From Dugong dugon (taxonomy: Eukaryota; Chordata; Mammalia; Sirenia; Dugongidae), in NCBI GenBank assembly GCA_030035585.1, contig CM057468.1, forward strand, positions 55,114,145 to 55,178,144: 64,000 nt of DNA, written 5' to 3'. Within the stretch, counting starts at the first letter, position 1, and every line of letters begins with the position of its first letter. Positions 54,138-64,000 of the stretch are shown here, piece after piece. The notes under the pieces are model-generated. The model searched no databases. It saw only the letters and a program-made list of their open reading frames with translations, and was not told the DNA's origin. The position numbers and the translations under genes were made by a program.

Positions 54138-54384
54138 GGAGCCCTGGTGGTGCAACGATTAAGCGCTCAGCTGCTAACCAAGTTTGACAGTTTGAACCCA
54201 CCTAGCAGAGCTGTAGGGGAAAGAGCTGACGATCTGCTTCTGTAAAGATTACAGCCAAGAAAACCTATGGGGCAGTTCTACTCTGCCACATGGGGTCACT
54301 GCGAGAAGAAAACCTATGGGGCAGTTCTACTCTGCCACATGGGGTCACTGCGAGTTGGAACTGACTTGACAACACTCAACAGCT
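54138..54384 (+). mobile_element. AfroSINE-type SINE with internal 49-bp duplication
   Basis: A plus-strand copy starting GGAGCCCTGGTGGTGCAACG, with B box GTTTGAACCC, GATCTGCTTCTGTAAAGATT and an end TTGGAACTGACTTGACAACA. The segment 54257-54305 is repeated exactly at 54306-54354, making this copy about 245 bp instead of about 200. Confidence 0.93.
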
Positions 54385-54960
54385 AGCAGAGATGATATCT
54401 CTGACAGTGTGGCAAGACAGTGGTAGATGTTTGCATCAGTCAACATTTTTAGTTGCAAGCAACAGCAACTGACTCTGGCTGATACAAATTGAAAATCAAC
54501 ACAACAAACTCCAGTTCTAGAATTGCTGGGAGGTTTGGAAAACCAGGCACACAGCTTGTGAAGCCAGAGCAGCAGCCAAAATAATGTCACTGGGTAATAC
54601 GTCCATTGTTGCTGCTAAGCCCGGGAAACCACAGTGTGCATGACTGTTCCTGCGGGTCCTGGATCATGCATACCATGACTGTCACAGCCAGGAGCAGGCA
54701 TTGCTCTCACAGCTGCCTCTGCTCACCACAAGAGTGAATTCTCCTTTGTCCTCGGTTCTTTGTGTCTCCAATTCCTAATTCCAAGTCCCCAAAAGCTGTG
54801 TTTGATTAATCAATTACATTGTTTGCCTCTCCCTTAGCTACAAGGGTGGCCAGGAAAGCGAGTCACTGGTATTTTAGCTTTTACGATGGGTTGTTGCCAT
54901 TGTAGTATGTAGATGGAGTGAAGGAGCAGATTTTAAACTTACATTTTAGTGTATCTCTTT
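54385..54960. other. Repeat-like DNA, family not recognised
   Basis: ATCAGTCAACATTTTTAGTT, GCAAGCAACAGCAACTGACT and CAGCTGCCTCTGCTCACC recall a dispersed mammalian repeat (perhaps a DNA transposon) that I cannot name. No coding motifs. Confidence 0.3.
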
Positions 54961-56569
54961 TCAGCTTAAATATTCTTTTCCATGGCTCCTTTTTTTTTAA
55001 GTTCCCCAGTCTCTCTTTTTCTCCCTCTCCTCCGCCTCTCCCAGTTTCTCTCCAGATGGCACCTATGGTCGGGGAACAGACATAACATCATGGTGTGGGG
55101 AGAGAAGAGCACATGAAGCTCATGTTTTACCATCTGTGGCCTGGCTGTTCACCTGCTGTGGGGAGCCTGGTTTAGTTCTGGCCCTTGACCAACAGGCCTT
55201 TTTGGAAAATTGTGCTAGCCTGGCATCCATTGACAGATGATTCATGCCATATTTCTTAAGTCAGGAAGGTGTAGCACAGCCTCTTTGTCCTAACTCCTGA
55301 CCTCTGCAGGTACACTGGCCCTCTTGCAACCTTTTGATCCCCCCACTGAAGGATATGGGAGTACTTAGTCTCTGATTTTCCCTCCCATCTGGGTGAAGCG
55401 TATAGTGGTGCAGGCTGTGTGGCTAAACCCAGAGGCCTTGCCTCCCGATACATTTTGCTCTCCAACAACTTCTGATATGCTTTTGCTGACAGCCGCTTAA
55501 GAGTTCCACTTAAGCTCTGGCTTTCTTTTCCCTGTAGGCTGGGGTGAAAGGGGCTGGCTTTCCACACCCTTTTACTACTTAACAGGAAACAACGTATGTT
55601 CATATCCTGTACTTTTTCCAGGTGCAATAAACTCATGGCTGCAAGTAATCATGATTTCAGGGGAAAAGTGAAAACATCTTGGATTAGCATGCACAGCATA
55701 TCAACCCAGTCAGATGTCTGCATGAATCAGTACCAGAAATATAGAAGGGCATGGGAGGGGTGAAGGGGTCAGAAGGGACCTTCTTAAGGAAGTGACTCCT
55801 GAGCTATGTGTTGAGGATAAACTACAAGGCCATCTTTAGATATCTTAGATTATCATATGGGCAAGTTAAATGGCTAATGTCCTTATGATAAGATCAGAGG
55901 AGAGTTGGGAAGACTGCTTGCCTTTGTATCTGACAGTCCATAGAAATCTCATGTGAGTTGCCAGGATGTAGAAGCTTCACTTCTTCCACGTTGGTTGATG
56001 GCTAGAAGACACAGCAGAGTGTGTGAGGACTGGGAGAGTCCCTTACAAGTAAAGGTGTGAGGAACTAGCAAATGCACAGAGAATTTCCTTCCGTGGGGGG
56101 AGAGGTCAATGATTAAGAACTATTTAAAGGAGTCCAAAGGTCAGAGATTAGATTTCAGGGCCAGGAGATTAGATTATAGGGGAAGGGACTCAGAAATGCT
56201 GGTATTAATCATCAAAAATACAGAGACAGAACCACCCCCAAAGAGGAAGTTATGGGGCAAAGGGCTCTAGGCAGGCGGAGGTCAGTTCTTGGGAAGCACT
56301 TAGAAAGCCAAGTGCACAGCATGCGGCAAAGCTGGTAACACAGTTAGTGTTGATCCATTCCAGGTACCATCAGGAGTTGAATTGCTAGATTTAATATCTC
56401 ACTGTTCTGAGAATTAAGGTTGGGGAAGCTACATGAGACCATACTGATAACAGTATTCCTTCCTGGTATTTAAAGAGTTCCTTAGATGCAAATATGTTCT
56501 GGGAAAGATAGAGACAGTGTTAGGTACAACATCCAGCTTAGACTTAATATCTCAGTTATTTAATTTATT
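54961..56569. other. Unassigned DNA with a 126-codon open frame
   Basis: The minus-strand frame 55256-55636 is the longest here. It is less AT-rich than its surroundings and Lys, Ser and Leu rich, but I recognise no domain. Promoter or splice evidence is lacking. A CT-rich tract occupies 55010-55060. Confidence 0.35.
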
Positions 56570-57065
56570 GATTTTTTATCAGAAACATTGATGCATAAAT
56601 TACTGATTTAGTGAGGTGGGAATAAAATAAGTTCTTGTCTTCAAGTAGGGCAGTGAAACTGTGTATACAGGCACACATACACGTAACAATGAGACAAGGT
56701 ATAAAACATGTTATGATAGAACTCGATAAAATATTATGGAATTTATGAGGAGGGAGAAAATAATTTGGATTAGGGCCAACTGGGACTTCTTGGAGAAGAG
56801 TGTTTTTTCATTGAGCCACGTTTAAAGGTAGGCAGTATTCCAGGGAGAAGAAACAGCATTGAGATCTTAAACTGTAGGACTTGGGGGAAATGGCGAGATA
56901 TTTGTTTTGGAAGTAATATAAATGACATTAAGGGTATGTTAGGTTCTAGTCAGGAAATGAAGGGCCTGTGAATATGGGGTCAGTCTGAAATCTGGTGTAG
57001 CCCAAGTGAAGCTTCAATGGAGCGCTGGGTAGGTAAAGTGGCTTGGGCGGTATGAAGCCCCAGAT
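56570..57065 (-). mobile_element. L2 region, antisense
   Basis: TTCTTGTCTTCAAGTAGGG, GGACTTCTTGGAGAAGAG, AGGCAGTATTCCAGGGAGAA, AGGAAATGAAGGGCCTGTGA, TCAGTCTGAAATCTGG follow the antisense L2 order. Confidence 0.6.
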
Positions 57066-58542
57066 GCCTTAGGGAAGAGGAATGGAAAAAGGAGGGGGAG
57101 AAAGTTGGGTAAGGAAACTTCTCTGTTACCATTTTGCCATTGCTTACTCTATATAAATTCTCCCATTATATTTTTGGGTTCATGCGCAAGCCAGGGCTTG
57201 TCTCTATCCATTGTCTGGTATGTATCTAACAGGGACTAGAAGGCTAGAGAGATGCTGTGTGAACGAATAGGGGACATATTTTTGGTTTTTATTTTTAACA
57301 TTTCTTGCTTCTAGTGTCGCAAACAAGGAAAACAATGATTGCACCTTTCATTTACTAAATTTTTAAATTTACTTTGCAGCTATCATGTTCTTGATTTTTT
57401 CTTTTCTTTTTTTTTTTGTTTTTGAGTCATTGGAGATAATCCTGGAATATAAGGAGGGAAAATTCCCAAACTGAAAATGGACAGGGAATTGGAGGGAAAT
57501 ATCAGTAAGGGTTCCTTCTTGCTTATTAAGCACATTTTTTTAAAATTTGGGACATTTTGGAGGGTGAAAAGTCAAAAGTTCTCCACTATACCTGTAGCAT
57601 CTCTTAGTGAAATTCACAATGCTGATGTAGGAGGCATTCAGTGAGGCACCCTCACCTCTGAATCACCAAAAGAGAATCTTGTGGAGCAGGTTCTGTGACT
57701 GCATGAAAATTTATTTGCACAGAGATGTTTTAATTCTTGCCAACACTGAGACAGCGTCTTACTTGCTGGCAGTCATCAGACCAAGTTTTCCAATTATTTT
57801 CCAATTATGCTTACTTAGAGCTGCCTGGTTTTTCCCCTGATTGCTTTTCCATCTATTTCTCTTCCTCCCTAGGGTGAAACTCTAGCATACGCCCTCTTCT
57901 CCTGGTTTCAGGTGAGGAATCTGAATTGAATTGTGGGTCTCGTAGTTCTCTCGCCTTTCAGAGTTTCTGGTTGGGCAGCCTTGGAGCCACACGGTAGGAC
58001 TTCTAGTTGCGTGTGGCCACGCGCAGGGCAAAGTTCGCTGGAGGAGAGTACCTGGTCTTGATAGAGTGACTTTTTTTCCTTGGAAGCTGGGAAATAGGAG
58101 TGCTTTTCATGTTTGCATTCACTAAAATAATATGCCTGAACTGAAGCAGCTGGGGCACATTTCCACAACTGTAAGTGTTGCTGTTATTATTATTTTTTAA
58201 GTCAATATTCATTTCACCATTGATATATGCTACACACTAGGAAATTGTGTAATTTCCAGAAAAATTGTATAAATTAATTCTTTCTTCCTTCCAAAGGCTG
58301 GCTTGGAAAAAAGGGAAGGTGGCTGATACTCTGTGGGCTTGTTGGGATATGCTTTAGAATAAATGACAAGACAGAATCGAATAATACCTTGAGACATGGC
58401 TTAGGATAAAACAGTTTATAAGGAAAGGAGGAAGTTATGCAACATTAAATGTCAAATGTAAAAAATAAATGCACTCTGACTTGCTTCAAATATATAGAAA
58501 TACTCTGAAATTTTTAAATATTTCAAAAAGGCAAGCCAAGTG
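57066..58542. other. Unassigned DNA
   Basis: No gene or recognised repeat in about 1.5 kb. A T-rich run lies at 57397-57423. Confidence 0.4.
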
Positions 58543-58740
58543 TGGTGAAAAGACTGGACTTTGAGGTTAGATAAATTTGGATTTAGTGATCTCATTGCTT
58601 TTTAGATGTGTGACTTTTGGCAAGATGCTTCACCTTACCAAGCCTCAGTTTCCTTATCTAAAAAGTGGGCACAAAACCTACCTCATTGGACTACTAGAAT
58701 TAAATAAGCAGAATGCCTTTTGCTAACTAAATGGTTAGTC
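58543..58740 (+). mobile_element. MIR
   Basis: GTGGTGAAAAGACTGGACTT, TTTTAGATGTGTGACTTTTG, CAAGCCTCAGTTTCCTTATC, TAAAAAGTGGGCACAAAACC follow the MIR order. Confidence 0.85.
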
Positions 58741-59012
58741 AATAACTGATGGAGAGTGAACTTGGCTTCATCCTAATTGTTTCAGTTAAGCTTCAAAAAC
58801 AGATCAAAGTGCATGTAGTGAAAATTCTGGTGCCTCCCATTTAATAAGGGCCCTCTAACTCCTTAAAAAAAAAGTCTTAAGTCCATAGTCAGTGGGTCAA
58901 TTTTAGAATGGGTATTGGATTACCTACATTAGTGGCTGATAGTTTCCTAACAATAATTACTAGGTGGTGATGATGATGCGTTTCAGGTATATTCTTAAAG
59001 TCGTCTCCCCCT

Positions 59013-59206
59013 TAGAGGGGACGGTTCAGCGCTCAGCTGCTAATCAATAGGGTTAGCAATTAGAACCCACTAGCTAAGAGAAAGATGTGTCAGTCTGCTT
59101 CTGTAAAGATTACAGCCTTGGAAACCTTATGGGCAAGTTCTATTCTGTCCTATAGGGTCGCTATGAGTTCAAATTGACTCGACAGCAGTGAGTTTGGTTT
59201 TTGGTT
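59013..59206 (+). mobile_element. AfroSINE-type SINE
   Basis: A plus-strand copy with a damaged start (AGAGGGGACGGTTCAGCGCT), CAGTCTGCTTCTGTAAAGAT, CAGCCTTGGAAACC, TCTGTCCTATAGGGTCGCTA and AAATTGACTCGACAGCAGTG, plus a GTTTGGTTTTTGG tail. Confidence 0.9.
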
Positions 59207-59879
59207 TAATTACATGATCATCTTTAATTCACAATAGTGATTTTTAAAGTATGAGTAGTGTGTAAAATATAGGAATTATGAAGACATAATTATTTGTTAC
59301 AACTTATTTGAAATCCTTAGTTACAGTTCATTTATAAAACTTTAAGTACATGTGCTATTTATTTTCTCAATTTCCCTGTGGCTAACTTATAGAGAGAAGA
59401 TTTTTATCTGTCTGCATCTTAGAGATAATGAAGTCTGTTAAGACAGGGTCTGTTAAATACTACCTTACCTTAAAATATATTACTTAATTCGAAGGGCAAA
59501 AGACAATCGGGAATTACACTGATTTTAAACTTGAAGTTATGCTGTTGTTGAGTTTTGGAAAATTCTTTCTTGAGAGACTTCAGAATTATATTCTCACATA
59601 TGCCTAACTATTAATACTAAGGATCCCCTATGATAGTTGGTGATACCAGAAGGTAATAGCAACCGGTATTTGTGATGGGTGTGAAAAGTTTCATATGGCA
59701 TATGCCACATAAACATAAACCCCTTCAGGAGATATGCCAGCAAGTTTACAGTAGCGTTAAAATGAAGATGACAGAGAGAAAAAGCTGCAGAAACACTCGA
59801 TAATCACAGTAGACTGTGGAAAGTGCAGCATTGCTTGGTTGATGAATACCATCCATGGTCTAGTTTCTTTAGGAAGTGT
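59207..59879. other. Unassigned AT-rich DNA
   Basis: No gene or recognised repeat. Confidence 0.35.
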
Positions 59880-60000
59880 CATTTATTCATTTAATAACTA
59901 CTTACAGCCTTACAATGTTCCTGGTCCTGGGCTAGGCCTTGGGATTAGAAGAGTGACTAAGCCATCGTCCTTGCTGTAATCCTGGTCTACTAGCAGAAAT
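59880..60000 (-). mobile_element. L2 3' end, antisense
   Basis: TTTATTCATTTAATAACTAC, CAATGTTCCTGGTCCTGGGC, CTAGGCCTTGGGATTAGAAG follow the antisense L2 3' end. Confidence 0.65.
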
Positions 60001-60553
60001 ATGTACTCATAAATAGTAAAGGGAGTATGTGCTCATACACCATTCACTCCCAGCATTCCGGGAGTCAGTGTTAGTTAAATTCCCACTCCTTACAAGGCAT
60101 GATCCTCAGTATCAGGGATTAAAAAGAAGCCTCCATAAAATGTCAATTAAAAAAAAAAAAAACCAAAAACTTGAAAGTCTGTATCTGAGTCAGTCAAAGG
60201 GGGAGTGGAGTCACTTCCCAAAACATGGAAGAGACACCTCCCAGGATGTCAATGGAAGGGGAGGTCACACCGTACCAAATAGGAAGGGGAAACTGTGAGA
60301 AGTGGTGGGGCTTTGATCTGGCCTGGAAGTATGTGCAGAATTGAGATTTGCAAAGAAACATCAGGAGAATATCTCGAGATGAGCAAAGTTTTCCAAACTT
60401 TGCATTTGTGAATTGATTTTAGGCAATATATGGAGGAGGCAATTAATGATATTGAATTACAGAGTGAGAAAGTTATCCTAACTTAATTTCAGTTCTTCAA
60501 GGCAAAAGAGTTTTGTTGCTGATATCACTTTAAAGTTTTCTAACACTTGTTTG
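60001..60553. other. Unassigned DNA
   Basis: No gene. An A14 run near 60149 interrupts otherwise ordinary sequence. Confidence 0.35.
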
Positions 60554-60758
60554 GGAGTCCCTAGGTGGTGCAGACATTAATCTTCTCAGCTGCTAACAGA
60601 AATATTAGAAGTTCAAGTTCACTCAGAGGAGCCTTGGGAGAAAGTCCTGGCAATCTATTTCTGAAAAATTATCCATTGAAAACCCTATGGAGCACAGGTC
60701 TACTCTGACACGCATGAGGTTGCCATGAGTTGGAGTCAACTCGACAGCACCTGGGTTT
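60554..60758 (+). mobile_element. AfroSINE-type SINE
   Basis: GGAGTCCCTAGGTGGTGCAG, TCTTCTCAGCTGCTAACAG, GTCCTGGCAATCTATTTCTG, CATTGAAAACCCTATGGAGC, GGTTGCCATGAGTTGGAGTC, AACTCGACAGCACCTGGG. It is followed at once by a Gly-headed SINE. Confidence 0.9.
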
Positions 60759-60763
60759 TGTGA

Positions 60764-61109
60764 GGACAGTGGTGGTTGAGTGATAGAATTCTTGCCTTCA
60801 ATGCAGGAGACATAGGTTCCATTTCCAACCAATATACCTCGTGTACAGTCACCACCTGTCTATCAGTTGAGGCTTGTGTTTTGCTATGATGCTGAACAGG
60901 ATTCAGTAGAGCTTCCAGACTAAGATGGACTAGGAAGAAAGGCCTGGCAATCTACTTCCAAAAATCACCCTGTGAAAATCCTATGGATCCCCAGTCTGAT
61001 CCTCAGCCTATCATGGAGATAGTATAGGGACCTGGCAGCATTCTGTTCTGTTATGCATAGGGTCACTGTGAGTCAGGGGTCACCTTAATTGCAGCTAACA
61101 ACAGCAACG
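60764..61109 (+). mobile_element. tRNA-Gly-headed SINE with RTE-like tail
   Basis: The better preserved of two copies. The head reads CAGTGGTGGTTGAGTGATAG, AATTCTTGCCTTCAATGCAG, GAGACATAGGTTCCATTTCC, AACCAATATACC, which parallels a tRNA-Gly gene with A box, anticodon arm and B box. The body has AGAGCTTCCAGACTAAGATG and GGCCTGGCAATCTACTTCC. The end reads TTCTGTTCTGTTATGCATAG, GGTCACTGTGAGTCAGG and CAGCTAACAACAGCAACGA, closely like the RTE 3' end. Confidence 0.75.
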
Positions 61110-61499
61110 ATGCTTATTTAATCTTTCTTTATAGCAAAAATAGAATAGGCAACAGGCTCAATGGTATTAGCAGGCAAAACGTATTTAGTTATAATTCAAT
61201 AGCTATTTTTAAGTAAGATTTATTTTTACAGTTACTGTCCATTTATTACAATAGATACTGTTTTGTTCATTTATGGTACGGTATGGATAGAAACTGTTCT
61301 TTAAAAGATTTTTCTGAGCTAGAAAGAGAGTTGACTGACCGAACATATTAAGTAAAAAAAATAGTTCAGATGGTACTTGGTAATGAAAAACTCACAAAGA
61401 GCTGCCAGAATGCCTAAGTTTGAGAAACTCTGAGGTACGGGGCATGTCACATAAAAAAATTAGGAAGTAAAATTGAATAGGCTATTTTTATGTGTAGCT
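61110..61499. other. Unassigned AT-rich DNA
   Basis: No gene or recognised repeat. Confidence 0.35.
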
Positions 61500-61850
61500 G
61501 AAAAGGAGGGATATTGTGGTATTCTGTACGTTTTTGGACAATGATGCTGGATTAAGGGTGATTGTGATTTGGACTTTAGCTTCTAGATGGTGGCAAATTC
61601 AAAAAGGTTTTGAGCCAGGGAGCGACATGTTGAAAACTGTGCTTTAGGAAGATAATCCAAGGAATGATAAATAGGTGAGTTGGAGGGCAGGCATCAGGAA
61701 GCATAGAGAGCCCTTTGGATACAGGTTTTGATACTTGAAGCATAAATAAATCAGAGGTGTTGGGAATGAAGATGGAAAAGAAGGGAGTGATGAGGGAGTC
61801 ACTCAATAAATGAAAATTAAATAATAATAATAGTAATGACAGTTAATTGA
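61500..61850 (-). mobile_element. L2 region, antisense
   Basis: AAAGGTTTTGAGCCAGGGAG, CGACATGTTGAAAACTGTGC, TTTGGATACAGGTTTTGATA and TGAAGATGGAAAAGAAGGGA follow the antisense L2 order. Confidence 0.55.
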
Positions 61851-62449
61851 AATGCCCTTGAAATTTTAAGCTTGGGGGCCTAATAGAATCACGATAGCTC
61901 TGAATAAATGAACAGAAGCTAGTTTACGTGAGGGAAATAGTGCTTTGCAATTTTAGGCAATTTTAGAGTCAACCTTAAAGTGGAAAGAGACACTGCATTG
62001 TTAATCATGTGGGATTTAAATTCTGGAGAGCTATCAGGGTTAGCCAGAGAAACGGAAGAGATGGGAGCGCCTCCCTCGTTAAAATGAAGTCTCATACTGC
62101 TCCTCCTCCTGCCCTGCTCAAGGTTTAGGACAATCTTCAGGTTGCTGGGGATGGGAAGGTGAAGGAAGGACATATGAACTCTTTCTTCCCAAGGTTTTTT
62201 ATCTCTTGAGGATTTTCCCTTGGTTACCACACCCACCCCCATGTGTAGCGATATGAAGTTTCTTTTTAGGGTCTTTCCTCAGAATGAACAAAAACGTCTT
62301 TGTCTAGTCAGGAGAACTGTGACTGGGTGTCAGTTCTAGGAATGCTAGAGGTGAGTTTTGTGTCTCTTCTATTTCTATTGGGAAAGGCAAGTAATTTAGA
62401 AAGACAAAGTCCCTCCATTTGTTTGTCCTTCCTCAATTTAAAAATGTGA
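61851..62449. other. Unassigned DNA
   Basis: No gene or recognised repeat. Confidence 0.35.
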
Positions 62450-63125
62450 TGAATTACTTTATATAGGCATACATAATAAATATATAAAGACAAATGGATA
62501 TCACAAAAATCTGTGTATTTATCTTCCAGCTTAAGAAATAAAATATTAGAGATTAAAAAAAAAAATGAAGCACCCACTTCGCTCTGACTCCCCTTTCTCC
62601 CACTTCTGGGATTACCAGCCTATCTTTGTAGTTTATCACTCCAGTATATGTCTTTATTCTTTTATCTGCTTTTATTCTTTACACTTTTATGTTTTCCACG
62701 GTTATATGACTATATCCTTAAACAGTATATTCCATTGTTTTGGATGTTTAAAGCCTTTATATAAACATTAAAGTTTACTTTATTCATCTGCAACTTGATT
62801 TTTTCTCTCATAATTCTGTTTTTGAGATTAATCTATGTTGATTCTTGTAACATGAGTTATTTTTATAACTGGTATTTTGCCATCATAAATAACAATGTAA
62901 TAAACATTCTTATACATGCCTCTTTGTGTACAAATGTAAGAGTTACTCTAGTGAGTATATCTAGAAATAGATTTTCTGAGCCATAGTCATATACATCTTC
63001 AACTTTATTAGATATTGACAAGTTGCTCTCCAAAATATTTATACCAAGTTATATTTCCAACCATAATGAATGAGAGTTCCTCTTTCTCCACATCCTCAAC
63101 ACATTTCTTTATCTCAAATGTTTTA
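62450..63125 (-). mobile_element. Old L1M 3' region
   Basis: Antisense L1M in good order: TTTTGAGATTAATCTATGTT, AACATTCTTATACATGCCTC, GTGAGTATATCTAGAAATAG, TGAGCCATAGTCATATACAT, GACAAGTTGCTCTCCAAAAT, GAATGAGAGTTCCTCTTTCT. Confidence 0.85.
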
Positions 63126-63299
63126 AGCAAATGATGTTTACAGACATAAGGGAAAGCCAGAAGTGGCATCTGGGAGACTCTTGGGTGTGTTTGTAACACT
63201 CTCGAGTCTCTAAAATACTGTGCAAAAGTTGGTCTCAAATAAACTTCCTTGTTTCTCAACTTTAAGTACTGGAGATTGACTGACTTTCCTGTTTAAGAG

Positions 63300-63560
63300 G
63301 CATTTACTTTAGTATTAATGATAATAATGATTAACAATAGTAATAATGATAAGAACTATTTACATCAGTTAAGTGCTTATTATATGCCAAATACTGTCTT
63401 ATGCACTTTAATGGTATTATCTTATTTAATTAATTTTTTGAGGTAGACAGTGTTGTTATTCTATTTTAGAGATGAAGAAACTGATGTATGGAAATATTAA
63501 GTCAATAGCTAGTAACTAGGGGTAGTGGATTTTGTATTTAGTTGATTGGGTGGTATGGGT
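63300..63560 (-). mobile_element. MIR, antisense
   Basis: AGTTAAGTGCTTATTATATG, CCAAATACTGTCTTATGCAC, TTTTGAGGTAGACAGTGTTG, TTTAGAGATGAAGAAACTGA, ATAGCTAGTAACTAGGGG follow the antisense MIR order. Confidence 0.8.
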
Positions 63561-63879
63561 GAGAACAGACTGGGAAGAGAGTCACCAAAGTATCATAGCC
63601 TGTAACTCCAAAAGTTTAGCTTCTAGTTAATATTTAAATAGGATCAATGAGCATACTTAAATAATGGCAGGTAGCAAATAAGTGCTATATTCCTACCGTG
63701 GAGAATTTAGTTTTGCCTGGGAAGATTGGAAATGGATTCTTGCCAGTGACCAAACCTGAGGCTTGGAGACTGAAGAGAGACTGTTAAAGAGGAAAAAAAA
63801 TAAATAAATAAATGAATTTTTAGAAAATAAAGAGAGGTAGAAAATTGCAAGACATTGCTGAGAAAATTAATTCATTTAT
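63561..63879. other. Unassigned DNA with short AAAT tract
   Basis: No gene. An A-run followed by four AAAT units lies at about 63793-63815. Confidence 0.4.
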
Positions 63880-64000
63880 CTGATCATTAATTCAACCAAT
63901 GCTCTCTTAAATATCTACTATGGGTGAGGCGCTGGGCTAAGTTCTGAGATACCACAGTGAACAAGAATATACCATCAGTCCACATGGATTGGAGTGCTTG
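63880..64000 (-). mobile_element. L2 3' end, antisense, runs off the window
   Basis: ATTAATTCAACCAATGCTCT, CTACTATGGGTGAGGCGCTG, GGCTAAGTTCTGAGATACCA and CAGTGAACAAGAATATACC follow the antisense L2 3' end. The element continues past the window edge. Confidence 0.75.

Noticed and set aside
57870-57915. Micro-exon with TCCCTAGGG acceptor and CAGGTGAGG donor-like sites
   Set aside because: The intervening frame is short with stops, and no neighbouring exon was found.

Overview
The window looks like non-coding nuclear DNA from an afrotherian mammal, most likely an elephant or another paenungulate. The evidence is the repeat content. About two dozen copies of a tRNA-headed AfroSINE-type element are spread over 64 kb. 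There are several copies of a BovB/RTE-type LINE with an (AAC)n tail, and five copies of an L1 3' end whose text I associate with afrotherian genomes. Beneath them lies the usual mammalian layer of MIR, L2, old L1M and MaLR LTR fossils. I found no convincing protein-coding exon, no rRNA or functional tRNA gene, no CpG island and no CRISPR-like array. The open frames are short and mostly fall inside repeats or AT-rich DNA.

Layout. 0-6 kb: an L1M scrap, a SINE abutting a minus-strand RTE copy with a decayed reverse transcriptase, a MIR split by a SINE with a 13-bp target duplication, and a composite RTE-like element near 5.2-5.6 kb. 6-15 kb: largely unique DNA, then an L1M 3' region split by a SINE (9.8-10.7 kb) and a MIR split by a SINE with a 14-bp duplication. 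15-21 kb: L1 3' ends on the minus strand, L2 pieces, a 27-nt inverted repeat and a 221-bp near-palindrome that resembles a MITE. 23.7-26.2 kb: a long plus-strand L2 interrupted by a tRNA-Gly-headed SINE and by an RTE/SINE pair. 27-35 kb: L1, MIR and L2 fossils, an MaLR LTR and a (CA)n tract. 35.6-37.0 kb: an RTE copy with an inverted 5' end, as expected from twin priming. 38-51 kb: MIR, a long minus-strand L2, three MaLR LTRs, and at 46.1-48.7 kb an L2 carrying a SINE and a Tc1/mariner-like MITE that itself contains an LTR-like insert. 51-64 kb: a minus-strand L1 tail, more SINEs (one with a perfect 49-bp internal duplication), a second tRNA-Gly SINE, L2 and MIR fossils, and a good L1M 3' region at 62.4-63.1 kb.

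What connects the young elements is their shared 3' end. The RTE LINE, the AfroSINE and the Gly-headed SINE all end in closely similar text (ATAGGGT, then CTATGAGT, then GACTCGAC, then an AAC-rich or GT-rich tail). This fits the two SINE families being copied by the RTE machinery. I did not find a clearly undescribed biological system. The most useful leads are the palindromic MITE, the Gly-headed SINE/RTE relationship and several datable nested insertions. Family names come from memory of consensus sequences and need a repeat-library search to confirm.
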